Positions 52,621-62,601 of a DNA stretch of 64,000 bases are shown here, one piece after another. Both the position numbers and the translations under genes were made by a program. Position 1 is the first letter of the stretch. Every line of letters begins with the position of its first letter. The notes under the pieces are model-generated. The model made no database searches. It was not told the DNA's origin and saw only the letters and a program-made list of their open reading frames with translations. Location of the stretch: the NCBI GenBank assembly GCA_947497495.1, contig CANMGT010000001.1, positions 62,001 through 126,000 of the forward strand, given 5' to 3'. Origin of the DNA: an uncultured Lentibacter sp. Lineage in GTDB: Bacteria; Pseudomonadota; Alphaproteobacteria; Rhodobacterales; Rhodobacteraceae.

Positions 52621-53763
52621 TTAATTTTTCCCAAATGCAGCGCGCTTGACGGTTATCACGTCACGCGGGCCATAGCCGTTAAAGCGAGTCGCGATCGCCA
52701 GAGAGTAGGCGCCCATGCCCTCAAACAGCACATAGTCGCCCTCGCGCAAACCTGCGGGGCAGGCCAGCGGCTCGGGCAAAACATCAAGGCTGTCACAGGT
52801 CGGGCCAAAGGCGCGGCGCGCATGTGTCGGCCCCGCAATCTGCGCATCACACGCACGCACAAACCGCACCCGCGTTGAGGCCGTCATATCGCGCCACTCG
52901 GCCAAAGCGCCATAAATCCCGTCGTTCAAGAACAGGCTGCCGTCGCCGCGCAGCGCCTTCACGCGCGTCACCAAGCTAAAGCTGTCGGCCACCATGGCGC
53001 GCCCCGGCTCGCAGACAAGCTGCGGAGCCTGCACCCCGAACGCCGCCCGCACTTCGCGCGAGATCAGAGCAAATACGCTCTCGAGGTCTTGTCGCGCCGC
53101 GCCGCGATGCGCCGCAAACCCGCCGCCCACATTCAGCCGTGACAGTGTCACGCCCGCCTCCCGCGCGATCTGCGCACTTGCGCGAATGTAGCTTGCCCAA
53201 GCGCCCCCGTCCTCACACTGTGTTCCCGGATGAAAGCTGAGCGCCGCGCCGTAGCCGCGCGCCACGCTGGCCTGCAAAAGCGCAGCAGCCTCGCTGGGTG
53301 TGGCGCCAAATTTTTCGCCAAAGTCGTAATGCGCGCCCGTGACGGGCAGCTTGAAACGCACAGCAACTTCCTCGCCCTGCGCGGCTGTGCCAAGTTTCTC
53401 AAGCTCACGTCTGTCATCAACAGACCACGAGCGCACCCCAGCCGCTTTGCCCGCCGCAACTTCAGCGCCCGAGCGCACGGGGTTGTTATAATGCAAAACA
53501 GCGCGGGCCGCCGCACGCCGCACCTGCGCTATTTCCTCTGGCGAAGCCACGTCAAACGCGCCGATGCCCGCCGCCACAAGGTTGTCCAAAACCTCGGGCG
53601 CGGCGTTGGCCTTGACCGCATAAGTCACAAGCCCGTCAAAGCCACGCTGAAACCGGTCGGCCTCCGCGCGCAGGTCTTGCGGGCTAAAATAAAGCGTCGC
53701 CGCGTCCGGCGCGCGGGCGCAGATGTGCTCTATCGGGGTGTCATAACTGCTCTGTTCAAACAT
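52621..53763 (-). CDS. Type III PLP decarboxylase (ornithine/lysine decarboxylase-like)
   Basis: This 380-residue enzyme has the alanine-racemase-like fold of eukaryotic-type ornithine decarboxylase. The PLP lysine is in TYAVKANAAPEVL, GGGFAAH and ACEPGR-type CEPGRAMV bind the phosphate, and the active cysteine lies in GPTCDSLD. It makes putrescine or cadaverine for polyamine synthesis. ATG 53763 was chosen because the longer frame adds about 98 residues of low-complexity basic sequence. Divergent from an Lrp regulator, which may control it. Confidence 0.9.
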   Translation of the reverse strand: MFEQSSYDTPIEHICARAPDAATLYFSPQDLRAEADRFQRGFDGLVTYAVKANAAPEVLDNLVAAGIGAFDVASPEEIAQVRRAAARAVLHYNNPVRSGAEVAAGKAAGVRSWSVDDRRELEKLGTAAQGEEVAVRFKLPVTGAHYDFGEKFGATPSEAAALLQASVARGYGAALSFHPGTQCEDGGAWASYIRASAQIAREAGVTLSRLNVGGGFAAHRGAARQDLESVFALISREVRAAFGVQAPQLVCEPGRAMVADSFSLVTRVKALRGDGSLFLNDGIYGALAEWRDMTASTRVRFVRACDAQIAGPTHARRAFGPTCDSLDVLPEPLACPAGLREGDYVLFEGMGAYSLAIATRFNGYGPRDVITVKRAAFGKN

Positions 53764-53867
53764 AGGTGCCTCACGCTTTTTCCGAAAGCATGCGCTGTTT
53801 TTCTGTCGTTTTAACTTGGCAGATCGGGCATACTGCACTTGAACTGCAACAAAATGCCGGAAACTCC

Positions 53868-54290
53868 ATGCAAAATGACGAAGCCCTCCTCGCTCTTCTG
53901 GCTGAGAATGCGCGCACCCCCGTCGCCACGCTGGCCCGCAAACTCGGCCTCGCCCGCACCACAATAAAGGCCCGTATGGAACGGCTCGAAGCCACAGGCG
54001 CCATCGCCGCCTATACGATCCGGCGCGGCGCTCCGGCTCAAGCGCCCCTGCGTGCAACTGTTCTGATCTCGATCGAGCCGCGCTCCGGCCCCGCCGTGCT
54101 GGCCCGCCTCAAGGCGTTGGCCAACATCGAGCAGGTTCACACCATGTCTGGCCGTTGGGATCTGATCGCCCTTTTACGCGCCCGCACCACGGAAGAACTC
54201 GACTCCACGCTTGATGACATCGGCGCAGCGAAGGGCGTGAAAAGCTCCGAAAGCCTGATCCACCTTTCCACCAAGATCAACCGCGCCTGA
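53868..54290 (+). CDS. Lrp/AsnC family transcriptional regulator
   Basis: This 140-residue protein has an N-terminal HTH (LLALLAENARTPVATLARKL followed by LARTTIKARMERLEATG) and a C-terminal RAM ligand-binding domain (VLISIEPRSGPAVLARL, SGRWDLIALLRARTTEEL). Divergent placement 104 bases from the decarboxylase suggests regulation of that gene, perhaps in response to an amino acid. Confidence 0.88.
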   Translation: MQNDEALLALLAENARTPVATLARKLGLARTTIKARMERLEATGAIAAYTIRRGAPAQAPLRATVLISIEPRSGPAVLARLKALANIEQVHTMSGRWDLIALLRARTTEELDSTLDDIGAAKGVKSSESLIHLSTKINRA

Positions 54291-54354
54291 TTTCTCTTTT
54301 GTGGCACCAAAAGCTGCGCTAGCCTTTGCGCATGACAAGCAAAGGACAGCCGCG

Positions 54355-54975
54355 ATGGACAAGGTCAATTTCACCCAGATGAAAGACGGCACCAAAGAAG
54401 AATACGAATTCCTCACCGCCCACGAGATCGACCACACCAAGCACACCGCGAGGCGCCTGCTCAAAGCCCTTGTCGAGCTTGACGAAGGCCTCTCCGGTTA
54501 TCAGATCACGCGGCTTGGCCATTCCGTGCAATCCGCCAGTCGCGCTTGGCGCGACGGGGCCGACATCGACTGGGTCGTTGCTGCGCTCCTGCATGACATC
54601 GGCGACATCTACGCGCCCTACAATCACGACGAATATGCAGCGACAATTCTCAAGCCGTTTGTGCGCGAGCAGGTCACATGGTGCGTCGCCACTCACGGTG
54701 ACTTCCAGATGCTCTACTACGGCCAACACCTTGAAGGCTTTGACCAAAACAAACGCGACCGGCACATAGGCCACGCTTACTTCGACGACTGTGCGCAGTT
54801 CTGCGAACGCTGGGATCAGGCCAGCTTTGACCCGGAGTATGACGACTTGCCGCTGTCGTTCTTCGCACCCATGGTCGAAGAGGTCTTCGCCCGTACGCCT
54901 TACGACGCCAGCGTGATCCGCGCTGGCGAGCGCGTGCCGCTCACAGACGCAACACTGGCCAGCACCCGCGCCTAG
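54355..54975 (+). CDS. HD-domain protein, possible diiron oxygenase (PhnZ/MIOX-like)
   Basis: This 206-residue protein has the full HD ligand set: H56 (LGHSVQSAS), H80-D81 (LLHDIGD), H91 (PYNHDEYA), H114 (ATHGDF) and D154 (ERWDQ). The spacing and the ERWDQA end resemble mixed-valent diiron oxygenases such as PhnZ and inositol oxygenase more than phosphohydrolases. Y49 and an N-terminal helix could serve substrate binding. AAAGGACAG precedes ATG 54355. The substrate is unknown; no phosphonate genes are nearby. Confidence 0.75.
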   Translation: MDKVNFTQMKDGTKEEYEFLTAHEIDHTKHTARRLLKALVELDEGLSGYQITRLGHSVQSASRAWRDGADIDWVVAALLHDIGDIYAPYNHDEYAATILKPFVREQVTWCVATHGDFQMLYYGQHLEGFDQNKRDRHIGHAYFDDCAQFCERWDQASFDPEYDDLPLSFFAPMVEEVFARTPYDASVIRAGERVPLTDATLASTRA

Positions 54976-55389
54976 GACTTCGCCGCCCTCACCCTTTCTT
55001 GTTGCCTCAACTATCCTGGGGGTGTGGGGGCTGGCCCCCGCTTAAGCCTGTGTATGGAGGCTGGCCCCGCCGCGCGCTGCATTAAGCTAATTCGCGTTAA
55101 CCTCTTGGCTCAAAATCGTATGCACGCGTTCTGCACGGAGAGCTGCATAGGGTGCTGCATACCGTAGGCACTTCGCTGACTTGTGGGCGCCACCGCGTTA
55201 ACCACAAGGTGCGCAGCTCTTAAGGCTTTCTAAGGCCTTTGTGCTATCTTACTGGTATAAAAGCACTTTTTCACACCACACAGGCACAGGGTCCCAAAGA
55301 CTCACGGCCCGTATCTCGTAGTGCAAAAGACAGACTCGCGCAGATCAAGGATGCATCTTCAAAAAACGCGTTGCTTCAGAGGCAAACCG
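54976..55389. other. Intergenic region with G/C-rich repeats
   Basis: Over 400 bases hold no gene I can support. Two related G/C blocks, GGGGGCTGGCCCCC (about 55026-55040) and GGAGGCTGGCCCCG (about 55057-55071), can form short hairpins and may be REP-like repeats. A 61-residue open frame at 55239-55424 lacks a ribosome site and ends inside the valS terminator hairpin, so I did not call it. Confidence 0.4.
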
Positions 55390-55423
55390 TAAGGGTTTGG
55401 CAACCTCTGTTACCAAACCCTTA
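55390..55423 (-). terminator. Hairpin downstream of valS
   Basis: On the minus strand, TAAGGGTTTGGTAAC pairs with GTTGCCAAACCCTTA (15 bp with one G-U pair) around AGAG, starting eight bases after the valS stop. No T-tract follows, but position and stability suit a terminator or 3' stabiliser. Confidence 0.6.
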
Positions 55424-55430
55424 ATATCGA

Positions 55431-58400
55431 TCAGATCTCGGCGAGGCGCGTCAGAGCGGCCTTCATCAGCCCCTCTTCCTCCTCACGCTCTGCGAGGTTG
55501 GCGCGGGTTTCCTCGACAACTTCGTCAGGCGCTGAAGCGACGAATTTGGGGTTGTTCAAGCGCCCCTTCATGCCGCCGATTTCCTTGGCGAGCTTGCCGA
55601 GTGATTTCTCGAGCCGTGCCTTTTCAGCGTCCACGTCGATGATGTCCGCGAGCGGCAATCCGAACTCGGCACCGGTAATGCCCAGCGCCGCCGTGCCCTT
55701 CGGGAACTCCTCGACCACATGCAGCGCATCAATGCGCGCAAGCTTTTTGATAAGCGCCTCATTGCCCTCATAAGACGCCGTTGCCTCAGGCCCCATATTG
55801 CGCACAACGACAGGCACTTTCAGGCCCGCAGGCACGTGCATCTGTGCGCGCACCGAGCGCACTTCCTCAATGAGGCCAATCACCCAGTTCATCTCGGCAT
55901 CGGCTTTTTCATCAACAAGTTCAGCGCCATAAGTCGGCCAGTCCGTGTGCGCGAGGATATTCTGACGCGCGCCCAAAGTGCCCCAAAGCTCTTCGGTGAT
56001 GAACGGCATGATCGGATGCAGCAAGATCACGCACTGGTCGATCACCCAAGCCATAACGGCCTGCGTTTCCGCCTTAGTCGCGTCGTCCGCATCCATCAGC
56101 AAAGGCTTGGAAAACTCGACATACCAGTCGCAAACCTTGCCCCAAACGAAGGCATAAAGCGCGTTGGCAGCGTCGTTGAAACGGTAGGCTTCAAGGGCTG
56201 CATCCACCGTCTCGCGCACCTTGGCTGTCTCGCCGATGATCCATTTGTTGACAGTCGCTTCCGCCTTCGGGATCGCCCCGTCAGAGCCGATAGCCTCATG
56301 CATTTCCGCAAAGCGCGAGGCATTCCAGAGCTTGGTGGTGAAGTTGCGATAGCCGGTGATCTTCTGCTTGGAAAGTTTCAGAACCCCGCCCAGCGCCGCC
56401 ATCTGCGCATTGGTGAAACGCAGCGCGTCCGCGCCAAATTCGTCAACAATTTCAAGCGGGTCAATCACGTTACCCGTGGTCTTGGACATCTTCTTGCCCT
56501 TCTCGTCACGCACGAGCTGGTGCAGGTAAACCGTGTGGAACGGGATCTCGCCAACCACAGCTTTTTGCATCATGATCATCCGCGCAACCCAGAAGAACAG
56601 GATGTCCTGCCCCGTCAGCAAAACGTCTGTCGGGAAGTAGCGTTTCATCTCGTCGGTGTCTTCCGGCCAGCCCAAAGTGCCGATGGGCCAAAGGCCCGAA
56701 GAGAACCACGTGTCGAGCACATCAGGATCGCGGAAAAGCGGGATCACCTGCGGCCCTTCAAAGGTGCGGATCGTGCCTTCGTCTTTTGTGTCCATCAGCT
56801 CAAGCGTGCTCTCGAGCACGGCCGCAGCCTCTTGCGCGTCGGCGACAACGCGGAAGCTCGTGCCGTCAACAAAGCGGCTCTTCGCAATCTCCAGCGCTTC
56901 CTCTTCGCTCGCAGCGCAGATCGGCAACCAGTCCTGTTCGCCGGGCAGATACCAAACCGGAATCTGATGCCCCCACCAGAGCTGGCGCGAGATGCACCAA
57001 GGCTCGATGTTATCCAGCCAGTGGTAGTATGTTTTCTCGCCGCTCTCAGGCATGATCTTGATCTCGCCATCCCGCACCGCGTCAAGCGCGGGGCCGACGA
57101 CTTTCTCGGCGTCCACAAACCACTGGTCTGTCAGCATCGGCTCGATGACAACTTTGGAGCGGTCCCCGAACGGCTGCATGATCGGTTTGTTCTCAACGTA
57201 GGGCACGATCTGGCTGTTAACTTCGCCTTCATCATCCTTGGTCTCTACTGTGACCATCACAGCAAGGCCCTCGGATGTGATTTGTTCAACCACAGCCTTG
57301 CGCGCTTCAAAGCGGTCAAGCCCGCGCAGTTCCTCGGGCACAAGGTTCAGCGCGTCAGCTTCGGCAACAGTCAGGGTTTTCTCGCCTTTCGAGACAGCCA
57401 TCGCGATTGTCGCCGCCTCGTCATAAGACACGCCGTCAATGCGCATAGCGCCGCGTGTGTCCATCAGGCGATACATCGGAATGCCACCGCGCTTGGCAAC
57501 TTCGTAGTCGTTAAAGTCATGCGCACCGGTGATTTTCACAGCGCCCGAGCCGAAGGTCATGTCGGGGTATTCGTCGGTGATGATCGGGATCAGGCGGCGG
57601 TGCTCTTTAGGCCCGACCGGAATCTCGCAAAGCTTGCCGACGATGGGCGCATAGCGCGCGTCATCAGGGTGCACGGCAACTGCGCCATCGCCCAGCATCG
57701 TTTCGGGGCGGGTCGTGGCGATCGAGATATAGTCGCGCTCTTCTTCGAGCGTCACGTTGCCGTCTTCATCTTTCTCGACATAGGTATATGTCGCGCCGCC
57801 GGCGAGCGGATATTTGAAGTGCCACATGTGGCCTGCAACTTCGATGTTCTCGACTTCCAGATCAGAGATCGCGGTTTCAAAGTGCGGGTCCCAGTTGACG
57901 AGCCGCTTGCCGCGATAGATGAGCCCCTGCTCATACATCTCGACAAAAACCTTGATCACAGCATCGTGGAAGTTTGGCGAATTCTCATGGCCAGTCCGCG
58001 GATCGCCCTCGGCACCCGCCATGGTAAACGCGTTGCGCTCCCAGTCGCACGAGCAGCCAAGCCGCTTGAGCTGCTCGACGATAGTGCCGCCGTATTCGCC
58101 TTTCCACTCCCAGACTTTCTCAAGAAACTTCTGACGCCCAAGTTCGGCCCGTTTGGGCTGGCCTGTGGCAGCGAGCATCTTCTCGACTTGCATCTGAGTG
58201 GCGATGCCCGCGTGGTCCTGACCGGGCTGCCAGAGCGTGTCAAAGCCGCGCATCCTGTGCCAGCGAATGAGAATGTCTTGCAGCGTGTTGTTAAACGCGT
58301 GGCCCACATGCAAAGCCCCTGTCACGTTGGGCGGCGGGATCATGATCGTGAAGCTCTCGTCGCGCGAACGGTTGGCTCCTGCGCGGAAGGCTCCGGCCTC

Positions 58401-58463
58401 CTCCCACATCTTGGTGATGCGCGGCTCGGCTTCGCTTGCGTTAAATGTCTTTTCCATCGCCAT
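55431..58463 (-). CDS. valS: Valyl-tRNA synthetase
   Basis: ValS charges tRNA-Val. The 1010-residue class I enzyme has the HIGH motif as [11 protein letters not shown], an editing CP1 domain, and KMSKS as [14 protein letters not shown]. An anticodon-binding region and a C-terminal coiled coil follow ([15 protein letters not shown], tRNA arm). The start ATG could be 58463 or 58457 (MEKTFNASE). It is a single gene ended by a hairpin. Confidence 0.98.
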   Translation of the reverse strand: MAMEKTFNASEAEPRITKMWEEAGAFRAGANRSRDESFTIMIPPPNVTGALHVGHAFNNTLQDILIRWHRMRGFDTLWQPGQDHAGIATQMQVEKMLAATGQPKRAELGRQKFLEKVWEWKGEYGGTIVEQLKRLGCSCDWERNAFTMAGAEGDPRTGHENSPNFHDAVIKVFVEMYEQGLIYRGKRLVNWDPHFETAISDLEVENIEVAGHMWHFKYPLAGGATYTYVEKDEDGNVTLEEERDYISIATTRPETMLGDGAVAVHPDDARYAPIVGKLCEIPVGPKEHRRLIPIITDEYPDMTFGSGAVKITGAHDFNDYEVAKRGGIPMYRLMDTRGAMRIDGVSYDEAATIAMAVSKGEKTLTVAEADALNLVPEELRGLDRFEARKAVVEQITSEGLAVMVTVETKDDEGEVNSQIVPYVENKPIMQPFGDRSKVVIEPMLTDQWFVDAEKVVGPALDAVRDGEIKIMPESGEKTYYHWLDNIEPWCISRQLWWGHQIPVWYLPGEQDWLPICAASEEEALEIAKSRFVDGTSFRVVADAQEAAAVLESTLELMDTKDEGTIRTFEGPQVIPLFRDPDVLDTWFSSGLWPIGTLGWPEDTDEMKRYFPTDVLLTGQDILFFWVARMIMMQKAVVGEIPFHTVYLHQLVRDEKGKKMSKTTGNVIDPLEIVDEFGADALRFTNAQMAALGGVLKLSKQKITGYRNFTTKLWNASRFAEMHEAIGSDGAIPKAEATVNKWIIGETAKVRETVDAALEAYRFNDAANALYAFVWGKVCDWYVEFSKPLLMDADDATKAETQAVMAWVIDQCVILLHPIMPFITEELWGTLGARQNILAHTDWPTYGAELVDEKADAEMNWVIGLIEEVRSVRAQMHVPAGLKVPVVVRNMGPEATASYEGNEALIKKLARIDALHVVEEFPKGTAALGITGAEFGLPLADIIDVDAEKARLEKSLGKLAKEIGGMKGRLNNPKFVASAPDEVVEETRANLAEREEEEGLMKAALTRLAEI

Positions 58464-58575
58464 GATCTTCAGCCCTCACTTGGGAAATATGCTTGCGCAG
58501 GGTCTAGCGAATGCGCAGCCCAAGGCCAAGGGGCAATGCAAGGGTTAAGCCAAGGCAAGCCTGCGACCTGCGCAG

Positions 58576-58613
58576 CGCAAACGCCGTTCACGAAGCGTGA
58601 GCTGCGGTTTGCG
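58576..58613. repeat. Imperfect inverted repeat upstream of the small membrane protein genes
   Basis: CGCAAAC (58576-58582) and GTTTGCG (58607-58613) close a stem with further pairing inside (TTCACG/CGTGAG). With small mismatches the arms reach about 17 bases around an AAG loop. It lies between divergent valS and the gene at 58689 and may be a dispersed palindromic repeat. Confidence 0.45.
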
Positions 58614-58688
58614 TATGCCGACTTGTTTGGCGGGTGTCATTGGGGGTTTGTGAAGGCAATACCAAACTTGAACCATAAAGGAACGAGC

Positions 58689-58910
58689 ATGTTGCGCTTC
58701 ATCAAACGCCTCACAGAGTCGACCACTGACATCGTAGCCGGCCCTGATGCCCCCGCCCACTCACGCCGCCTCGTTCAACGCGCTATCGCGATCGCCGCTC
58801 TGGTGGGCAGTATAACACTGCTCGGCCCTGTCTTTGGCTACGGCTTAATGGCAATTGGCGGCGTGCTCATCATGCTCATCGCAAAGCCGGAAAAGAAGGA
58901 GCGTTCGTAA
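58689..58910 (+). CDS. 73-residue small membrane protein
   Basis: AAAGGAACGAGC precedes ATG 58689. The product has an amphipathic basic start (RFIKRLTES) and one or two helices (RAIAIAALVGSITLLGPVFG, GLMAIGGVLIMLIA) with a charged end (KPEKKERS). Not a family I can name. It overlaps the next gene by one base and probably works with it. Confidence 0.7.
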   Translation: MLRFIKRLTESTTDIVAGPDAPAHSRRLVQRAIAIAALVGSITLLGPVFGYGLMAIGGVLIMLIAKPEKKERS

Positions 58911-59395
58911 TGTCGCAATTTCTCACGGGCGCCCCTGTCTGGGTTTGGCCGCTGCTTGCCGCTTTGCTTTTTGTCGGCTTTAACGCCATGCGCACGCGCA
59001 CAAGCCCTGTTGTGCTGCTCTACCTGCTGCCTTTGCTCGGGTTTCTTTCGCTGCGATCCGTCAACGGCGTCGCAACATCTGCGGGGGTTTGGGGCGTTTT
59101 CCTGCTCACCTATCTTACCGGAGGCGCTCTGGGCTATCGGTTTCAGGCAAGCCGCGTGCTTGCCAAAACAGGTCGGCATGTGCGCCTTGCTGGCGAAGGT
59201 CTGACCCTGATCGTCATCCTCATCCTGTTCTCGGCAAACTTCGTTACTGGCGTGCTCACCGCTGTTGCTCCCGACACGTTGGTCAGCGGTGCTTTTCAAG
59301 CAGGCTTTGCAGCCATCCTCGCGCTGGCCTCAGGAAGCTTTTTGGGGCGAGCGCTCAGCATATGGCGCACTCCCGTCATATCAAGCGCTGGCTAA
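58910..59395 (+). CDS. Small integral membrane protein, possibly DUF6622
   Basis: This 161-residue membrane protein has about five helices (WVWPLLAALLFVGFNAM, VVLLYLLPLLGFLSL, VWGVFLLTYLTGGALGY and others). The order resembles the DUF6622 family of uncharacterised proteobacterial membrane proteins, but I cannot confirm it. Its start overlaps the upstream stop by one base. Confidence 0.7.
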   Translation: MSQFLTGAPVWVWPLLAALLFVGFNAMRTRTSPVVLLYLLPLLGFLSLRSVNGVATSAGVWGVFLLTYLTGGALGYRFQASRVLAKTGRHVRLAGEGLTLIVILILFSANFVTGVLTAVAPDTLVSGAFQAGFAAILALASGSFLGRALSIWRTPVISSAG

Positions 59396-59454
59396 GAAAA
59401 TTCGAATTACATTAGTAAGATTTTTTGAAAATTCTTGCCCACGTTGCCAGTGTT

Positions 59455-60243
59455 TCAATCAAACTTCGGGGCGCGCTTTTGCATATTGGCCATGATCACT
59501 TCCATCTGATGCGGCTTGCCGATCAGATCAGTCTGCTCGCGGCTTTCTGCGAGCAGAATCGTGTCTTCATCAGCGCCGCTTTCTGACACCTCGATGAGCC
59601 GTTTGGCCGCACGTATCGCCGAGGGGCTCTTTGAGGCAATCACTTGGGCCAATGCTGTAGCAGCCTCAACGGGGGTGTCTGACAGCTCTGTCACAAGCCC
59701 CCATGCGAGACCCTGCTCGGCTCCAACGGCTTCTGCAGTATAGGTCATGCGGCGCAAAACATCCGAGCGCAGAAGGTCTGGCAACAGGGCCATACCGCCC
59801 ATGTCAGGCACGAGGCCCCATTTCATTTCCATGATCGACAACTGCGTATCTGGGTGCGCGATGCGAATGTCCGCGGCAAGACAAAGCTGGAAGCCTGCGC
59901 CAAAAGCAACACCATGCAATGCCGCGATCACCGGAACCGGCAGACGCCGCCAAGCCAGCACGAGTTCTTGATACATATTGGTATTGCCGTAAGTGCGCGG
60001 CATGACAATTTCTTCCGCATTACCACCCGCGAGCTTGCCAAAACTGCTCACATCCAGCCCCGCACAAAAGGCGCGCCCTTCGCCTGAGAGCACAACCGCG
60101 CGCAGGCTCTCATTGTCTTTCAGCCCATGAGCGGCAGCTATTAGCGCCTCACCCATGTCTTGGTCAACTCCGTTCATTTTGTCGCCCCGCGTGAGGGTGA
60201 CATAGGCAATATGGTCTTTGATCTCGACTGAAACGCGCGGCAT
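59455..60243 (-). CDS. Enoyl-CoA hydratase/isomerase family protein
   Basis: This 262-residue crotonase-fold protein has an oxyanion-hole region AFCAGLDVSSFG and a second AALHGVAFGAGFQLCLAADIRI. WGLVPDMGGMALLPDL is present, where hydratases have a catalytic glutamate (here aspartate in PDMGG), so true hydratase activity is uncertain. GGAGAAAGCC precedes ATG 60243. It stands alone, so the pathway is unclear. Confidence 0.85.
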   Translation of the reverse strand: MPRVSVEIKDHIAYVTLTRGDKMNGVDQDMGEALIAAAHGLKDNESLRAVVLSGEGRAFCAGLDVSSFGKLAGGNAEEIVMPRTYGNTNMYQELVLAWRRLPVPVIAALHGVAFGAGFQLCLAADIRIAHPDTQLSIMEMKWGLVPDMGGMALLPDLLRSDVLRRMTYTAEAVGAEQGLAWGLVTELSDTPVEAATALAQVIASKSPSAIRAAKRLIEVSESGADEDTILLAESREQTDLIGKPHQMEVIMANMQKRAPKFD

Positions 60244-60304
60244 GGCTTTCTCCTTTGGGCTGGACAAAGCCTAGCCCTCTAAGCGCGGCAGAAAAAGCCT
60301 GACG

Positions 60305-60481
60305 TTAAGGCACAATCCGTTCGATAGCACGCATCATGCCAAGAGACTTGTCATAGACAAGCGTCAGAATGCGGCGCCCACCTTGAGTGCCAGCCAGTTT
60401 TGGCAGGCCACGTAGCGTGCCTGCTGCGGCTGCGCTGGACACCGAAGTGACGATAAAATTGCGACGGGTTAATTTGGTCAT
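60305..60481 (-). CDS. 58-residue protein with Tat-like N-terminus
   Basis: CAGGAGTGAAGC, a strong ribosome site, precedes the ATG at 60481. The product starts MTKLTRRNFIVTSVSSAAAA, where TRRNFIV fits a twin-arginine signal, and continues as a short basic tail (RILTLVYDKSLGMMRAIERI). Too short to be an enzyme; perhaps a small exported factor or a chaperone partner. No family recognised. Confidence 0.6.
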   Translation of the reverse strand: MTKLTRRNFIVTSVSSAAAAGTLRGLPKLAGTQGGRRILTLVYDKSLGMMRAIERIVP

Positions 60482-60587
60482 GCTTCACTCCTGTGCTCAC
60501 GCTTCTTGCGAGCCATTCTCATGTAAGTATGGCCCGACGCGTTTTCAAGCTCTTGCCGTAAGCGCTCGCAATGCGTTAACTCACCCT

Positions 60588-61700
60588 ATGACATATCCTC
60601 GCTATACAAAACTGGCTGAAAGCCTCCCCGCAACCGTGCCTTTTGTTGGCCCCGAAGCGCACGAACGCGAAACGGGGCGTGCCTTCAATGCCCGCATAGG
60701 CGCCAATGAAAGCGTGTTTGGCCCCTCGCCCAAAGCCATCGCGGCGATGCAAACCGCTGTGCCCGATGTCTGGATGTATGGTGATTCTGAAAACCACGAC
60801 TTGCGCCATGCCTTGGCAGCGCACCACGGCGTGAACACCGAGAACCTCGTGGTAGGAGAGGGTATCGACGGCCTCTTAGGCTATCTCGTGCGCCTCTTGG
60901 TTGAGGTGGGTGACAGCGTCGTCACATCAGACGGGGCCTACCCGACTTTCAACTATCACGTCGCGGGCTTTGGCGGCGTCTTGCATAAAGTCCCCTATGT
61001 AGACGACCATGAAGACTTGGCCTCGCTTATCGCGAAAGCCCACGAAACAGATGCGAAGCTTATCTATTTCGCAAACCCAGACAACCCGATGGCCACTTGG
61101 AGCAAGGGTGAGGATGTCGTCAAAGCACTTGATAGCCTGCCCGAAGGCTGCCTTCTGGTGCTCGATGAAGCCTATGTCGAGCTTGCGCCGCAAGGAACTG
61201 CGGCGCTCGTGGATATCAATGATCCGCGCGTAGTCAGAATGCGGACCTTTTCCAAGGCCTACGGCATGGCTGGCGCGCGCGTCGGCTACGCGTTGGGAGC
61301 CGAGCCGCTGATCACCAACTTCAACAAAATTCGCAACCATTTTGGAATGAACCGCATCAGCCAAGCCGGAGCGCTAGCGGCCCTTGATGACCAAACATAC
61401 CTGGCCGAAACGCTCGCAAAGGTCGCGACAGCCCGAGACGAAATTGTGCAGATCGCATCGCAGAACGGGCTCTCGACAGTGCCATCGGCCACCAACTTTG
61501 TTGCCATCGACTGTGGAGGTGACGGAGCCTTCGCTAAGACCGTTTTAGATGGGTTGGTCACACGGGGTGTTTTCGTCCGGATGCCATTTGTCGCGCCACA
61601 AAACCGCTGCATACGCGTGAGTTGCGGTGAAGCCTCCGACCTAGCAGCCTTTGGTGCGGCCTTGCCCGAGGCCCTCAAAGACGCCACTCAGCAAGGCTAA
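60588..61700 (+). CDS. HisC-like pyridoxal phosphate aminotransferase
   Basis: This 370-residue fold-type I aminotransferase resembles histidinol-phosphate/aromatic aminotransferases. Signatures are RIGANESVFGPSPKA, VVGEGIDGLLGYL, YFANPDNPMATW, VLDEAYVEL and the PLP lysine in RTFSKAYGMAGARVGYA. The lone setting without his genes leaves the substrate open. ATG 60588 was chosen because the longer upstream frame overlaps the Tat-like gene. Confidence 0.88.
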   Translation: MTYPRYTKLAESLPATVPFVGPEAHERETGRAFNARIGANESVFGPSPKAIAAMQTAVPDVWMYGDSENHDLRHALAAHHGVNTENLVVGEGIDGLLGYLVRLLVEVGDSVVTSDGAYPTFNYHVAGFGGVLHKVPYVDDHEDLASLIAKAHETDAKLIYFANPDNPMATWSKGEDVVKALDSLPEGCLLVLDEAYVELAPQGTAALVDINDPRVVRMRTFSKAYGMAGARVGYALGAEPLITNFNKIRNHFGMNRISQAGALAALDDQTYLAETLAKVATARDEIVQIASQNGLSTVPSATNFVAIDCGGDGAFAKTVLDGLVTRGVFVRMPFVAPQNRCIRVSCGEASDLAAFGAALPEALKDATQQG

Positions 61701-61716
61701 GCATAGGGCGAATTAT

Positions 61717-62601
61717 TTACAACAACGACAGAGCGGCCAGCATGACAACAGTTCCTGCGGCCAACTCGACCAGTGCTGACAAACGTACCGCGCCTGCCCC
61801 GCTGCCAACCTGAGCCAACATGCTTGTACGAAACATGACCGCCGCAATCGCGACAGTCACAGTAACGCTTGCTGTCCCGAGACCCATCGCGAAAGCCCCA
61901 GCGATGCCCGCCCAGTCGAGCCCTAATCGCCACGTCAGGATCAGCAGGAACAAAGCTCCGGTGCAGGGGCGGATTGCCACCGCACCGATCAACATGAAGG
62001 CATCTCGCAGGCTGTGGACATCTGCAGCCTCTTGCGCACTCGGAGCATGTTTGTGCCCGCATGAACATGTGCCGTCATCCTGAGTGTGATGTGCCGCCAG
62101 CACCCGTTGGCGCCACAGCTTGCGCACCCCACGCAGCGCAAGCCAAAGGCCAACAAGCGCGATCGCAATATAAGAGGCAGGCTCCATCCAGTTCTCTGCC
62201 AGGCCCGTCATCGCTTCGCGCGTCAGGCCGAGTAGAAAGACCCCGGCGTAAACCAACAAAACGGCCATCGCGGCTTGCCCGAGGCTCGACAGGACAGCCA
62301 GCACTGACAGGCGCACCACAGGCACCTGCTGCGCCGCCCCGTAGCCGCCAATAAGCAGCTTTCCGTGTCCGGGCCCTGCCGCGTGAAAAAAACCGTAAGC
62401 AAAGCAAAGCCCCATGAGGCTTGCCCAAGCCCCAGGCTCACCGCGCTTCAAGGCTCTCAAAAGCCGAGCCATGGCATTTTGCACATCGCGCTGCCCCTCG
62501 GAAGCCCAAGCCGAAAGTTCAGCCGCGCCACCCAGCCCCCAGAGCCAGACAGCGACAGCAACGATCAACAGTAGGAAACTTGCTAAAGCCCAGCGCCGCA
62601 T
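61717..62601 (-). CDS. NicO-family nickel/cobalt transporter
   Basis: This 294-residue membrane protein belongs to the NicO/RcnA family. It contains [20 protein letters not shown] (family H-x-x-x-x-G-H-G motif) and a histidine/cysteine-rich loop [31 protein letters not shown] is the second conserved box. Relatives export or import Ni2+ or Co2+. The start overlaps the stop of the upstream DUF1007 gene by 19 bases. Confidence 0.9.
   Translation of the reverse strand: MRRWALASFLLLIVAVAVWLWGLGGAAELSAWASEGQRDVQNAMARLLRALKRGEPGAWASLMGLCFAYGFFHAAGPGHGKLLIGGYGAAQQVPVVRLSVLAVLSSLGQAAMAVLLVYAGVFLLGLTREAMTGLAENWMEPASYIAIALVGLWLALRGVRKLWRQRVLAAHHTQDDGTCSCGHKHAPSAQEAADVHSLRDAFMLIGAVAIRPCTGALFLLILTWRLGLDWAGIAGAFAMGLGTASVTVTVAIAAVMFRTSMLAQVGSGAGAVRLSALVELAAGTVVMLAALSLL

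Noticed and set aside
55239..55424. 61-residue open frame upstream of the valS terminator
   Set aside because: No ribosome site, unusual composition, and it ends inside the valS hairpin.
39391..58670. Shared 12-mer ATACCAAACTTG at 39391-39402 and 58659-58670
   Set aside because: Two copies of a 12-mer without longer flanking similarity are too little to call a repeat family.
55719..58688. Very long open frame on the plus strand opposite valS
   Set aside because: It is the antisense shadow of valS produced by G+C-rich codon bias. Only the final part (58689-58910) has its own ribosome site and sensible protein sequence.
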